A DNA stretch of 64,000 nt from an uncultured Blautia sp. (lineage in GTDB: Bacteria; Bacillota; Clostridia; Lachnospirales; Lachnospiraceae): assembly GCA_934424575.1 (NCBI GenBank), contig CAKRXU010000012.1, positions 1 to 64,000 on the forward strand, given 5' to 3'. A program made the translations under genes and the position numbers. Below the pieces are notes generated by a model. That model did no database searches. It worked only from the letters and a program-made list of their open reading frames with translations, and was not told the DNA's origin. Numbering within the stretch: position 1 is the first letter of the stretch; each line of letters opens with the position of its first letter. Shown here piece after piece: positions 43,391-52,860 of this stretch.

Positions 43391-43430
43391 AAATCCGCAA
43401 TATGTTTAATTTTGTCACACATTGCGGATT
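43391..43430 (-). terminator. Terminator of the fab-acc operon
   Basis: On the minus strand AATCCGCAAT pairs with ATTGCGGATT, with an extended stem, followed by a T-rich stretch. It lies 30 bases after the accDA stop. Confidence 0.75.
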
Positions 43431-43461
43431 CTGTCCTACGTTTCTTTTTTTATGAAATTTA

Positions 43462-45213
43462 TCAGAATTTGCGAAAACGCGCATATCTCATCTCAAGGAG
43501 TTCTTCTTCTGACAGAATTGTATATTGCTTAAGGAAAACACGGATTCTGTCGTCCAGCCGCTCAGTCACCTGCCACAGACTTTCAGGAGTCAGATTCTCC
43601 GGTTCCGGGATCACCTGCTCGATGATTCCTTTCTGGTAAAGGTCAGATGCTGTCAGTTTCATAACTGCTGCAGCTTCTTTGGCTTTGGTGCTGTCTTTCC
43701 AGAGAATGCTTGCGAACCCTTCCGGTGAAAGAATGGAATACACGGAGTTTTCCAGCATCCATACCTGATCTCCGGCCGCAAGTGCAAGTGCACCGCCGCT
43801 GCCGCCTTCGCCTGTTACAATGGACAGAACCGGCGTTTTCAGTCCGGCAAGTTCCCAGAGATTACAGGCAATTGCCTCGCCCTGTCCCCGTTCTTCTGCC
43901 TCGATCCCGCAAAATGCTCCCGGGGTATCCACGAAACAGATGACCGGTCGGTGGAATTTCTCTGCCTGTTTCATCAGACGAAGAGCTTTGCGGTATCCTT
44001 CCGGCATCGGCATGCCGAAGTTGTGCGCGATGTTTTCTTTTGTGTTGTTTCCTTTTTCCTGCACGATGACAGTGACCGGTCTTCCGTGGAATTTTGCGAT
44101 CCCGCCGATAACTGCCCTGTCATCTCCGTAATTTCGGTCTCCGTGTAATTCCATGAAATCAGTAAAAAGTGCTTCTATATAATCACTGCCGGACGGACGG
44201 TCTGTCTTTCGTGAAAGCTGGACACGGTCCCAGGCCGTGAGATACGGGTTGATGCCACTGTGAACAGCATCAGTTCCAGATGATATTTCATCCTTATTTA
44301 TATAGGAAGTTTTTTCATTTTCCAAAGTACTGTTATCTGCACTCACTGCATCCTGAGATTCATGCATCTCCAGGATCTTTCCAAGGGTTTCTTTCAGATC
44401 CTCACGTCTTACAATATCATCCACAAAGCCGTGCTCTACAAGAAATTCTGCTCTCTGAAATCCCTTAGGCAGTTTCTGGCGGATCGTCTGCTCAATGACA
44501 CGCGGTCCTGCAAATCCGATCAGTGCTCCCGGTTCTGCCAGAATGATATCTCCCAGCATTGCAAAACTTGCCGTCACACCTCCAGTCGTAGGTTCCGTCA
44601 AAACACTCACATAAAGTAATCCTGCTTTACTGTGGCGTTCCAGTGCCGCCGATGTCTTTGCCATCTGCATCAGAGATGTAATGCCTTCCTGCATTCTGGC
44701 TCCGCCGGAACAGGCAAAAATGATGACCGGAAGTTTTTCTTCCGTTGCACGCTCTACTGCTCTTGTAATCTTTTCACCGACAGCCCAGCCCATGCTCGCC
44801 ATCAGAAATCTTCCGTCGCAGACTGCGATCACGGTCTCTCTGCCGTTTATTTTGCCCCTGCCTGTGACAACCGCTTCCTTAAGTCCTGTTTTCTCTTGAA
44901 GTGCCTGCACTTTTTCCGGATAACCTTTGTAGTTTACAGGATTTCCACCAGTCAGATCATGATCCCACTCTTCAAAAGTTCCCTCATCAATGACCATCTG
45001 AATCCTTCGGTATGCATGGATACGAAAATATCCTCCACACTTCGGACAGATATAATTTCCCTGTTTTACATCTTCTGCAATGATCGCCGCCCCGCACTTG
45101 TTGCATTTACGAAGCAACCCCTCCGGCACTTCCGGTCTGGAAGCACGGGCTGCATTATGGCTCTGTATTCTGGAAACAATTCTTGTCTTTTTGAACATGT
45201 TGTCCAACTTCAT
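43462..45213 (-). CDS. accDA: Acetyl-CoA carboxylase carboxyltransferase, AccD-AccA fusion
   Basis: The start is taken at ATG 45213 (MKLDNMFKKTRIV), since AGGAG is too close to the ATG at 45219. The 583-residue protein joins both carboxyltransferase subunits. Residues 1 to about 285 are AccD, with a Cys4 zinc ribbon (CNKCG, CPKCGGYF), ACSGGARMQEG and EPTTGGVTASFAMLGD. After an about 35-residue acidic linker, AccA follows (DRPSGSDYIEALFTDFMELH, GGIAKFHGRPVTVIVQEKG, FVDTPGAFCGIEAEERGQGE, GEGGSGGALALA). It transfers CO2 from biotin to acetyl-CoA to give malonyl-CoA. It is the last gene of the operon. Confidence 0.95.
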   Translation of the reverse strand: MKLDNMFKKTRIVSRIQSHNAARASRPEVPEGLLRKCNKCGAAIIAEDVKQGNYICPKCGGYFRIHAYRRIQMVIDEGTFEEWDHDLTGGNPVNYKGYPEKVQALQEKTGLKEAVVTGRGKINGRETVIAVCDGRFLMASMGWAVGEKITRAVERATEEKLPVIIFACSGGARMQEGITSLMQMAKTSAALERHSKAGLLYVSVLTEPTTGGVTASFAMLGDIILAEPGALIGFAGPRVIEQTIRQKLPKGFQRAEFLVEHGFVDDIVRREDLKETLGKILEMHESQDAVSADNSTLENEKTSYINKDEISSGTDAVHSGINPYLTAWDRVQLSRKTDRPSGSDYIEALFTDFMELHGDRNYGDDRAVIGGIAKFHGRPVTVIVQEKGNNTKENIAHNFGMPMPEGYRKALRLMKQAEKFHRPVICFVDTPGAFCGIEAEERGQGEAIACNLWELAGLKTPVLSIVTGEGGSGGALALAAGDQVWMLENSVYSILSPEGFASILWKDSTKAKEAAAVMKLTASDLYQKGIIEQVIPEPENLTPESLWQVTERLDDRIRVFLKQYTILSEEELLEMRYARFRKF

Positions 45214-45270
45214 GGTCATTCACTCCTGTTATATCTGTTAATCCGAATTTTCGGACACCTGTCTGTTATC

Positions 45271-46647
45271 TTAACCCACTCTCTTCTCCGCATCCAGTTT
45301 CTTCGCTTCGTTTTCCATCCGTTCGATAAACTCTACATCCGTATTCCCGGACTGAAAATCCGGGTGATCCAGGATTTCATACTGGTAGTCCACGTTGGTA
45401 TCGATCCCCTCAATGATCACTTCACCAAGTGCACTCTGCATCTTACGGATTGCTTCAGTACGGTTCTTTGCCCATACGATCACCTTCGCGATCATGGAAT
45501 CATAGTACGGCGGGATCGTATATCCACTGTATACGGCAGAGTCAATACGGATTCCTTTTCCACCCGGAAAATACATGTCTGTGATCGTTCCCGGTGACGG
45601 TCGAAAACCTTTGGACGGGTTTTCGGCATTGATCCTGCATTCGATCGCATGACCGGTCAGATGAATATCTTCCTGCTTGCAGGAAAGCGGAAGTCCGGAA
45701 GCGATACGGATCTGCTCTTTGACAAGATCCACGCCAGTCACCCACTCTGTGACCGGATGTTCCACCTGGATTCGGGTATTCATTTCCATGAAATAAAATC
45801 TGCCGTCTTTATCAAGAAGGAATTCGATCGTTCCGGCATTTTCATAACCGGCCGCTTTTGCCGCTTTTACTGCTGCCTCACCCATTCTTGCACGAAGATC
45901 ATCGGAGATCACTTCGCACGGAGATTCCTCGATCATCTTCTGATGATTTCGCTGAATGGAGCAGTCACGCTCTCCCAGATGGATCACATTTCCAAACTTA
46001 TCTGCCATGATCTGAAACTCGATATGTCTCGGATGGCGCACAAAATGTTCCACATACATCGTGGAATCGCCAAAAGCCATCTGCGTTTCTTTCTGTGCAG
46101 TACGGAAACTTTCTTCAAAATCTGCCGGTGTGTCGGCAACTCGCATTCCTTTGCCGCCGCCTCCGAGAGCAGCCTTAATGATGACCGGATACCCGATCGT
46201 TTCTGCTTCTTTCATTCCCTCTTCTACTGTGTAGATTGGATTTTTACCGCCGGGAATGATCGGAACACCTGCATTTGCCATCGTGTTTTTTGCCGCCTGT
46301 TTGTTTCCAAGACTTGCGATCACACTGGATGGCGGTCCGATAAAAGTAATATTACACTGCTCACAAAGCTCCGCAAAACGACTGTTTTCGGAAAGGAAAC
46401 CAAATCCCGGATGGATCGCATCGGCTCCTGTAACGATCGTCGCACTGATGATATTTTCCATGCTGAGGTAGCTCTGGGATGATGGTGCCGGTCCGATACA
46501 GACTGCCTCATCCGCAAGCTGTGTATGAAGCGCATCTCTGTCCGCTTCTGAATAAACAGCCACTGTCTCTATTCCCATTTCTCTGCATGCGCGGATGATC
46601 CGCACCGCGATCTCCCCTCGATTCGCGATCAGCACTTTTTTAATCAT
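45271..46647 (-). CDS. accC: Biotin carboxylase subunit of acetyl-CoA carboxylase
   Basis: The 458-residue protein has the biotin-carboxylase landmarks: KKVLIANRGEIAVRIIRACR at the N-terminus, PGFGFLSEN, the ATP-grasp glycine loop AALGGGGKGMRV, HLGERDCSIQRNHQK, and MEMNTRIQVEHPVTE. It carboxylates the biotin of AccB using ATP and bicarbonate. It lies between fabZ and accDA. Length is normal for AccC. Confidence 0.97.
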   Translation of the reverse strand: MIKKVLIANRGEIAVRIIRACREMGIETVAVYSEADRDALHTQLADEAVCIGPAPSSQSYLSMENIISATIVTGADAIHPGFGFLSENSRFAELCEQCNITFIGPPSSVIASLGNKQAAKNTMANAGVPIIPGGKNPIYTVEEGMKEAETIGYPVIIKAALGGGGKGMRVADTPADFEESFRTAQKETQMAFGDSTMYVEHFVRHPRHIEFQIMADKFGNVIHLGERDCSIQRNHQKMIEESPCEVISDDLRARMGEAAVKAAKAAGYENAGTIEFLLDKDGRFYFMEMNTRIQVEHPVTEWVTGVDLVKEQIRIASGLPLSCKQEDIHLTGHAIECRINAENPSKGFRPSPGTITDMYFPGGKGIRIDSAVYSGYTIPPYYDSMIAKVIVWAKNRTEAIRKMQSALGEVIIEGIDTNVDYQYEILDHPDFQSGNTDVEFIERMENEAKKLDAEKRVG

Positions 46648-46657
46648 AGTGTGTCAC

Positions 46658-47086
46658 CTATCCAATCATAAAAGTCAGTTCTGCATCAACTACCACTTTG
46701 CCATCAACACTTGCAACTGCATGACCGACACCTACCGGTCCTTTGCATTTGATAATTGTCGTTTCCAGTCGAAGCTTGTCTCCCGGGACAACTTTTCCAC
46801 GGAATCTGCAGTTTTTGATCCCGCCAAAATATGCGATCTTGCCTTTGTTTTCTTCAAGGCTCAGGATCGCTACAGCTCCTGTCTGCGCAAGAGCTTCCAC
46901 CATCAGGACACCCGGCATGACCGGTTCCTGCGGGAAATGTCCCCTGAAAAAGTCCTCACGGAATGTCACACATTTATAACCAACGGCAAATTTGCCCGGT
47001 TCATAATCCTCGATATAATCCACCAGAAGAAATGGATGTCTGTGAGGAAGAATCTGTTCAATTTCTTTTACACCTAATTTATTCAT
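46658..47086 (-). CDS. fabZ: 3-hydroxyacyl-ACP dehydratase
   Basis: The 142-residue hot-dog-fold protein has the catalytic His in LPHRHPFLLVDYI and the Glu in PGVLMVEALAQTGAV, with FRGHFPQEPVMPG between them. It removes water from 3-hydroxyacyl-ACP in each elongation cycle. No fabA or fabM was seen, so how unsaturated fatty acids arise cannot be told here. It lies 10 bases before accC. Confidence 0.96.
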   Translation of the reverse strand: MNKLGVKEIEQILPHRHPFLLVDYIEDYEPGKFAVGYKCVTFREDFFRGHFPQEPVMPGVLMVEALAQTGAVAILSLEENKGKIAYFGGIKNCRFRGKVVPGDKLRLETTIIKCKGPVGVGHAVASVDGKVVVDAELTFMIG

Positions 47087-47107
47087 GATCTATACTCTCC
47101 AGTTACT

Positions 47108-47575
47108 TCACACAATCCGGAACAACGGCTGTCCATACTCCACTGCCTGTCCGTTCTGCACATAAATCTCTGCAACTTTTCCGTCGAAATCGCTTTCGAT
47201 CTCGTTCATCAGTTTCATCGCTTCCACGATGGCAAGTGTCTGGCCTTTTTTCACCTGATCACCAACAGAAACAAACGGATCTGCATCCTCAGACGGTGCT
47301 GCATAAAAAGTTCCCACCAGAGGAGATTTTACGATCATGCCCTCCGGCTCGCTGGACGCTGCCTGTACAGTTTCAGCATTTACAGTCGCCGAACTGGCTG
47401 CTGCCTGTGCTGCTGCAAGACCCGCGATCGGCACATCCGGCTGATTTCCTGCAACCACTACCGTTTCTTTTTTCTTCTTCAGATGAATGCTGGTTCCGTT
47501 TTCTTCGTAAGCAAAATCTGTCAGTTCAGAATCTGATACTGTTTTTATTAATGTAAGAAGATTTTCAAACTCCAT
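47108..47575 (-). CDS. accB: Biotin carboxyl carrier protein
   Basis: The 155-residue protein has an N-terminal half ending in an Ala-rich linker (AGLAAAQAAASSATVNAETV) and a C-terminal biotinyl domain. The biotin Lys lies in IVEAMKLMNEI, and VKSPLVGTFY precedes it. It carries CO2 between AccC and AccDA. Position between fabF and fabZ is typical for the clostridial operon. Confidence 0.95.
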   Translation of the reverse strand: MEFENLLTLIKTVSDSELTDFAYEENGTSIHLKKKKETVVVAGNQPDVPIAGLAAAQAAASSATVNAETVQAASSEPEGMIVKSPLVGTFYAAPSEDADPFVSVGDQVKKGQTLAIVEAMKLMNEIESDFDGKVAEIYVQNGQAVEYGQPLFRIV

Positions 47576-47581
47576 AATCTA

Positions 47582-48823
47582 TCAACCCTCGTATTTCTTC
47601 ACAAGAAGTGTCGCATTGTGTCCGCCGAAGCCAAGAGAATTGCTCATTGCATAGCGGATCTCTTTTTCCACCGGAGCACCGATCGCATAATTCAGGTCAC
47701 ACTCTTCATCCGGCTCTGTGGTTCCAACCGTCTGATGGATAAAGCCCTCTTCCAGAGATTTTACACATGTTACAAATTCCACACCGCCAGCAGCACCGAG
47801 CAGATGTCCGATCATGGATTTGGTTGAATTTACAACCAGATTTTTTGCCGCATCTCCAAATGCCTTGTGGATCGCTCTTGTCTCGAACAGGTCGTTGTGG
47901 TGCGTGCTTGTTCCATGTGCGTTGATGTATTCCACCTCAGATGGCTGTACGCCGGCTTCTTCCATTGCCAGTTCCATTGCTCTTGCTGCGCCTGCTCCGT
48001 CCTCTGCCGGAGAAGTGATATGGAAAGCATCAGCTGTTGCACCGTAACCGACAAGCTCTGCGTAGATCCTTGCTCCTCTTGCCTTCGCATGTTCCAGTTC
48101 CTCAAGAACCACGATGCCGGCACCTTCGCCAAGCACAAAACCACTTCTGTCTTTATCAAACGGGATAGATGCTCTTGCGGCATCTTCTGTCTTGGTAAGG
48201 GCAGTAAGAGCAGTAAAACCTGCAACACCTGTCGGGCAGATGCAGCTTTCCGTTCCACCTGCCAGCATGATCTCGGCATCGCCGTACTGGATCGCACGGA
48301 ATGCATCACCAATGCTGTGAGTTCCGGAAGCACAGGCGGTCACAACGTCTGTACATTTGCCACGAAGTCCGAACTGAATGGAGATATTTCCCGCTGCCAT
48401 GTTGGAGATCATCATCGGTACCATCAGAGGATTTACTTTTCCAGGTCCTTTGGTGAGGATCTTTTCATAGTTATTCTCTACCTGCGGAAGACTTCCGATA
48501 CCGGAGCCAACGATCACGCCTGCACGGAAAGAATCTTCTTTTTCCATATCGATCCCGGAATCTTCCAGGGCTTCTTTTGCTGCTGTCACTGCATACTGGC
48601 AGAACGGATCCATGCGTCTCGCAGATCTCGGATCCATATGGTCTTTTGCATTAAAATCCTTCACCTCTGCGGCAATCTTTACTTTGTAATCGGTGGTATC
48701 AAACTTCGTGATCGGTCCGATGCCGACTTTTCCCTCACGGATCCCTGCCCAGAAATCCTTTACATTATTTCCAATAGGGGTAACTGCACCAAGTCCGGTG
48801 ACAACGACTCTTCTCTTACTCAT
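47582..48823 (-). CDS. fabF: Beta-ketoacyl-ACP synthase II
   Basis: The 413-residue condensing enzyme has the nucleophilic Cys in VVTACASGTHSIGDAF and the two active-site His residues in INAHGTSTHHND and KSMIGHLLGAAGG. It extends acyl-ACP with malonyl-ACP. Its start overlaps the fabG stop by 4 bases, so translation is coupled. Length and motifs are normal. Confidence 0.97.
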   Translation of the reverse strand: MSKRRVVVTGLGAVTPIGNNVKDFWAGIREGKVGIGPITKFDTTDYKVKIAAEVKDFNAKDHMDPRSARRMDPFCQYAVTAAKEALEDSGIDMEKEDSFRAGVIVGSGIGSLPQVENNYEKILTKGPGKVNPLMVPMMISNMAAGNISIQFGLRGKCTDVVTACASGTHSIGDAFRAIQYGDAEIMLAGGTESCICPTGVAGFTALTALTKTEDAARASIPFDKDRSGFVLGEGAGIVVLEELEHAKARGARIYAELVGYGATADAFHITSPAEDGAGAARAMELAMEEAGVQPSEVEYINAHGTSTHHNDLFETRAIHKAFGDAAKNLVVNSTKSMIGHLLGAAGGVEFVTCVKSLEEGFIHQTVGTTEPDEECDLNYAIGAPVEKEIRYAMSNSLGFGGHNATLLVKKYEG

Positions 48824-49569
48824 ATGACCATTCCTCCATCGACCTGAATTACCTGTCCTGTGATGTATGCAGCATCGTCAGATGCCAGAAAAGCGACTGT
48901 TTTTGCGATATCTTCCGGCTTGCCAAAATGTCCGAGCGGAATCTGTGCGGCAGATGCTTTTTTTACTTCTTCGGATAATACTGCTGTCATTTCTGTCTCA
49001 ATAAATCCCGGTGCCACTGCATTTACAGTAATTCCGCGGGATGCAAGTTCTCTCGCCGCACTCTTTGTCATACCGATGATCCCTGCCTTGGATGCCGCGT
49101 AGTTTGCCTGTCCTGCATTTCCGGCAATTCCAACTACGGATGCCATGCTGATGATACGTCCGCTGCGCTGGCGGAGCATCTGTCTGGAAACAAAACGCAT
49201 CATATTGAAAGTTCCCTTGAGGTTGACATCGATCACACTGTCAAAATCTGCTTCTGACATTCCCATCAGAAGACCATCCTTTGTGATCCCTGCATTGTTC
49301 ACCAGGATATCAATACTTCCATGTGTCTTTACGATATCTTTTACAGCACTTTCGCATGCTTTATGATCAGCGACATTCCACTGTCTGATCTCTGCTTCGC
49401 CGCCTTTTTCCTCAATTTCTTTCTGCACTTCTTCTGCACGTTCCAGAGAACCGTTATAATTGATCACAACTGTTGCACCTCTCGACGCAAGTTCCAGGGC
49501 AATGGCTCTTCCGATCCCTCTGGAAGCACCTGTTACAACAGCAACTTTCTTTTTATTCTGCTCTGCCAC
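48820..49569 (-). CDS. fabG: 3-oxoacyl-ACP reductase
   Basis: The 249-residue short-chain dehydrogenase has the NADPH motif TGASRGIGRAIA, NNAGITKDG, the catalytic Ser in SMASVVG and YAASKAG with Tyr and Lys. It reduces 3-oxoacyl-ACP. It lies 11 bases downstream of fabD and overlaps fabF. Confidence 0.96.
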   Translation of the reverse strand: MAEQNKKKVAVVTGASRGIGRAIALELASRGATVVINYNGSLERAEEVQKEIEEKGGEAEIRQWNVADHKACESAVKDIVKTHGSIDILVNNAGITKDGLLMGMSEADFDSVIDVNLKGTFNMMRFVSRQMLRQRSGRIISMASVVGIAGNAGQANYAASKAGIIGMTKSAARELASRGITVNAVAPGFIETEMTAVLSEEVKKASAAQIPLGHFGKPEDIAKTVAFLASDDAAYITGQVIQVDGGMVI

Positions 49570-49580
49570 TTATTTTCTCC

Positions 49581-50501
49581 TTATTTAAGTTCCTCACACA
49601 CCGAAACAGCTTCTTCCCAGCTTCCAATGTGATAGGATTTTACATTTTTATCAATCTTTCGAAGGAATCCTGTCAGTGTTTTGCCCGGTCCGATCTCTAC
49701 GAAGGTATCCACGCCTTCGCGGATCATGGTCTCCACACTCTGCTGCCAGCGGACAGATCCGCTGACCTGCGCTACTAGAAGTTCTTCGATCTGTCCGCAA
49801 TCCGTGACAACTTCTGCATTGATGTTTGCCACATACGGAACTTTCAGAGGATTCATGCTGACTCCGGCAAAAACCTTCGCCAGTTCTTCTCCTGCCGGTC
49901 TCATCATTGGTGAATGGAAAGGTCCGCTTACTTTGAGCGGAAGTACCCTTCTTGCACCTGCTTCCTTGAGAGCTGTTCCTGCCTCGGCAACTGCTTTCGC
50001 TTCACCAGTAATAACGATCTGTCCCGGGCAGTTGTAGTTTGCAATGGAAACGCCCTCTCTGCCATTTAAAACATCCTCAATGACTGCTGCATCAAGTCCG
50101 AGTACTGCGGACATTGCTCCGGTTCCCTCCGGTGCTGCATGTTCCATAAAAATCCCTCTGGAACGGACAGTGCGTACTGCATCCATATCGCACATTCCGC
50201 CTGCCACTGCGATCGCACAGTATTCACCAAGGCTTAAGCCCGCTGTCATATCTGCATAAAGACCCATAGATTCGACAGCTCTCGTCATTGCAAGACAGGC
50301 TGTTACCATCGCCACCTGTGTATATTCTGTTTTGTTCAGAAGATCATTTTCTTCGAAACAGAGTTTCTTAAGGTCAAGTCCTGCTGCTTCTGATGCCTGG
50401 TCAAACACGGCTTTGGAAAGAGGGCTTTTTTCATAAAAATCCTTTCCCATTCCAACTGCCTGTGCGCCCTGTCCCGGATAAATAAAAGCAATCTTACTCA
50501 T
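49581..50501 (-). CDS. fabD: Malonyl-CoA:ACP transacylase
   Basis: The start is taken at ATG 50501 (MSKIAFIYPGQGAQAVGMG), which overlaps the end of fabK. An in-frame ATG two codons earlier is also possible. The 306-residue protein has the nucleophile in GLSLGEYCAIA, the His in GPFHSPMM and VEIGPGKTLTG. It loads malonyl groups onto ACP. Confidence 0.96.
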   Translation of the reverse strand: MSKIAFIYPGQGAQAVGMGKDFYEKSPLSKAVFDQASEAAGLDLKKLCFEENDLLNKTEYTQVAMVTACLAMTRAVESMGLYADMTAGLSLGEYCAIAVAGGMCDMDAVRTVRSRGIFMEHAAPEGTGAMSAVLGLDAAVIEDVLNGREGVSIANYNCPGQIVITGEAKAVAEAGTALKEAGARRVLPLKVSGPFHSPMMRPAGEELAKVFAGVSMNPLKVPYVANINAEVVTDCGQIEELLVAQVSGSVRWQQSVETMIREGVDTFVEIGPGKTLTGFLRKIDKNVKSYHIGSWEEAVSVCEELK

Positions 50502-51432
50502 CTGCATTTACCCCGTTCATCAGTCTGGCTGCCCCGGAAACCGTTGCTTTGATGATGTCCTCGCAAGAACGTTCTTCTTTGATCATACCTGCGATCTGAC
50601 CTGCCATCAGGCTTCCGTTCTTTGCATCACCTTCCTGAACGGCTTTTCTGAGACTTCCCAGAGTAAGCTGCTCCAGTTCTTCAAACGGTGCACCTGCTTT
50701 TTCCAGTTCCAGATATCTGCGGACCATGTCGTTACGGAGAACACGGATCGGATGTCCGGTGCTTCTTCCTGTTACACGGCTGTCGATGTCTTTTGCTTTG
50801 ATAATACTGTTTTTATAATTTTCATGGATCACAGATTCTTTGGATGCTGCAAAAACGGTTCCCATCTGGATTCCTTTTGCACCAAGCATAAATGCTGCTG
50901 CCATTCCTCTGCCGTCTGCGATACCGCCTGCGGCGATTACCGGAATCTTCACTGCATCAACGACCTGCGGAACCAGTACCATTGTAGTAAGTTCTCCGAT
51001 ATGGCCGCCTGCTTCACATCCTTCGGCAACGACAGCATCTGCGCCGCAGCGTTCCATACGTTTTGCAAGTGCTACGGATGCAATGACCGGGATAACTTTC
51101 ACTCCGGCTGCTTTCCAGTCTGCCATGTATTTCTCCGGGCTTCCGGCTCCTGTGGTAACGACTTTGACGCCCTCTTCCACGATAACCTTTGCAACTTTTT
51201 CTGATTCCGGATTCATCAGCATGATATTGACACCAAACGGTTTGTCTGTCAGCTTCTTTGTCTCACGGATCTGCTCTCTGACCCATTCTGCCGGTGCACC
51301 GCCTGCAGCGATCAGACCAAGGCCGCCTGCATTGGATACAGCTGCTGCCAGATGACATTCCGCAACCCATGCCATACCGCCCTGGATCACCGGATATTCA
51401 ATTCCTAATAATTCTGTGATCTCTGTTTTCAT
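50494..51432 (-). CDS. fabK: FMN-dependent enoyl-ACP reductase
   Basis: The 312-residue protein belongs to the FabK/2-nitropropane dioxygenase TIM-barrel family: VIQGGMAWVAECHLAAAVSN, NAGGLGLIAAGGA, EGCEAGGHIGEL, AAGGIADGRG. It performs the last reduction of the elongation cycle. No fabI gene is seen in the window, so FabK is probably the sole enoyl reductase of this operon, as in pneumococci and many Clostridia. Confidence 0.95.
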   Translation of the reverse strand: MKTEITELLGIEYPVIQGGMAWVAECHLAAAVSNAGGLGLIAAGGAPAEWVREQIRETKKLTDKPFGVNIMLMNPESEKVAKVIVEEGVKVVTTGAGSPEKYMADWKAAGVKVIPVIASVALAKRMERCGADAVVAEGCEAGGHIGELTTMVLVPQVVDAVKIPVIAAGGIADGRGMAAAFMLGAKGIQMGTVFAASKESVIHENYKNSIIKAKDIDSRVTGRSTGHPIRVLRNDMVRRYLELEKAGAPFEELEQLTLGSLRKAVQEGDAKNGSLMAGQIAGMIKEERSCEDIIKATVSGAARLMNGVNADE

Positions 51433-51458
51433 AATAAAATCCTCTTGTCCTGTGACTC

Positions 51459-51686
51459 TTATGCCTGATGCTCTGTCAGGTAGTTCATTGCATCTGCTAC
51501 AGTTGTGATCTTTTCAAGATCTTCGCTTGGGATCTCTACAGAAAATTCTTCCTCAAGTGCCATTGCCAGCTCAAAAAGATCAAGGGAATCTGCATGAAGA
51601 TCATCCATGAAAGATGTCTCTGCAGTGATCTCTGCTGCGTTTGCTCCTAAAGTGTCTGCTGTAAGTTCGATGATTTTTTCTAACAT
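51459..51686 (-). CDS. acpP: Acyl carrier protein
   Basis: The 75-residue acidic protein has the phosphopantetheine attachment Ser34 in HADSLDLFELAM and the usual four-helix length. It carries the growing acyl chain. It lies between fabH and fabK. Confidence 0.96.
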   Translation of the reverse strand: MLEKIIELTADTLGANAAEITAETSFMDDLHADSLDLFELAMALEEEFSVEIPSEDLEKITTVADAMNYLTEHQA

Positions 51687-51720
51687 TTTTGTTTTCTCCT
51701 TTTTCTATATAAATTTAAAA

Positions 51721-52758
51721 TTATATGATCTCTATTTTTCTGTATCTATCTTTCGTATTGCTGTCAATTTCCCATTCCAATACGCTCGCTCCCCACGAAA
51801 GCCCGGCGCCAAATCCTGCCAGAATCAGCTTCTGTCCTTTCCTGAGGATACCCTTCCGGTTCAGCTCATTCAGCAAAATCGGAATGCTCGCGGATGACGT
51901 ATTTCCATAATCCTGAAGATTCATTGGAAACTTCCCGATATCCAGGCGAAGCCGCCTCGCAACTGCATCCACGATCCTCGCATTCGCCTGGTGAAGAACA
52001 AACCAGTCAATGTCTTCTGTGGAAAGTTCATTTTCTTTCAAAACTTCCTGTATCACCTGCGGGACCTTGCGGACCGCAAACTGAAAGACATCCTTGCCAT
52101 TCATGGTAATGTATTCTATTTTTGCTTCTTCGCAGTCTCTGTCAATACTGCGGACTCTGCCTGCGGCTCCCGGTCCGGTAAGTGCCGGTCCGCCTTTTCC
52201 ATCAGAGTGTGCCACCGGTCGGTAGCTCCTTCCCTCTGCAGCCTTCAGAAGAACCGCTCCGGCCCCATCTCCAAACAGGATGCAGGTTCCGCGATCCGTC
52301 CAGTCCACCAGTCTGGAAAGGCTCTCGCTTCCTATGACCAGGATCATCCGGCAGATTCCGGATGAGATATAAGCCTGGGCAGTATTGTAAGCGAAAAGAA
52401 ATCCGCTGCACGCAGCATTGAGATCAAATCCGACCGCCCTGACCGCTCCAAGTATTTCCTGTACCTGACAGGCTGTGCATGGAAAAACCCGGTCAGCCGA
52501 ACCCGTTGCCACCAGGATCATATCTACTTCTTCCGGTAGAACTCCGGCTTCCTCAAGTGCCTGGCGGCCTGCTTCTGCAGCCATGGAAACGGTCGTTTCC
52601 TTCTCCACAATGCGCCGCCGCTCCACACCTGTCCGTTCCCGGATCCATTCATCGCTGGTATCTACAAAACCTGCGATCTCATTGTTATCCAGAACTCTCT
52701 CAGGGACACAGGCTCCCGTTCCCCGGATGACTCCGGTTATGGTCTGTTCTTTATTCAT
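51721..52758 (-). CDS. fabH: Beta-ketoacyl-ACP synthase III
   Basis: The 345-residue protein has the Cys in NAACSGFLFAYN, His in FVLHQANARI and Asn in YGNTSSASIP. It begins chain synthesis by condensing acetyl-CoA with malonyl-ACP. It is the first gene of the ten-gene operon and lies behind a strong promoter with a FabT-type operator. ATG 52758 is preceded by GAGGAAAC. Confidence 0.96.
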   Translation of the reverse strand: MNKEQTITGVIRGTGACVPERVLDNNEIAGFVDTSDEWIRERTGVERRRIVEKETTVSMAAEAGRQALEEAGVLPEEVDMILVATGSADRVFPCTACQVQEILGAVRAVGFDLNAACSGFLFAYNTAQAYISSGICRMILVIGSESLSRLVDWTDRGTCILFGDGAGAVLLKAAEGRSYRPVAHSDGKGGPALTGPGAAGRVRSIDRDCEEAKIEYITMNGKDVFQFAVRKVPQVIQEVLKENELSTEDIDWFVLHQANARIVDAVARRLRLDIGKFPMNLQDYGNTSSASIPILLNELNRKGILRKGQKLILAGFGAGLSWGASVLEWEIDSNTKDRYRKIEII

Positions 52759-52804
52759 AATAGTTGTTTCCTCATATTCCTGACTTGTTTTGATTTTAGA
52801 ATAT

Positions 52805-52845
52805 TTTGATTGTCAAAGTATATCTCCAAAAAAAGCTTTTGTCAA
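52805..52845 (-). promoter_or_regulatory. Promoter of the fab operon with FabT-type operator
   Basis: On the minus strand TTGACA-N17-TATACT (52817-52845) is a near-consensus promoter. Directly behind and touching the -10 is the perfect palindrome TTTGACAATCAAA (52805-52817). This matches the TTTGA-N3-TCAAA core known for the FabT repressor of streptococci. A repressor bound there would cover the start site. Confidence 0.75.
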
Positions 52846-52860
52846 GAGAAAAAATTAACA

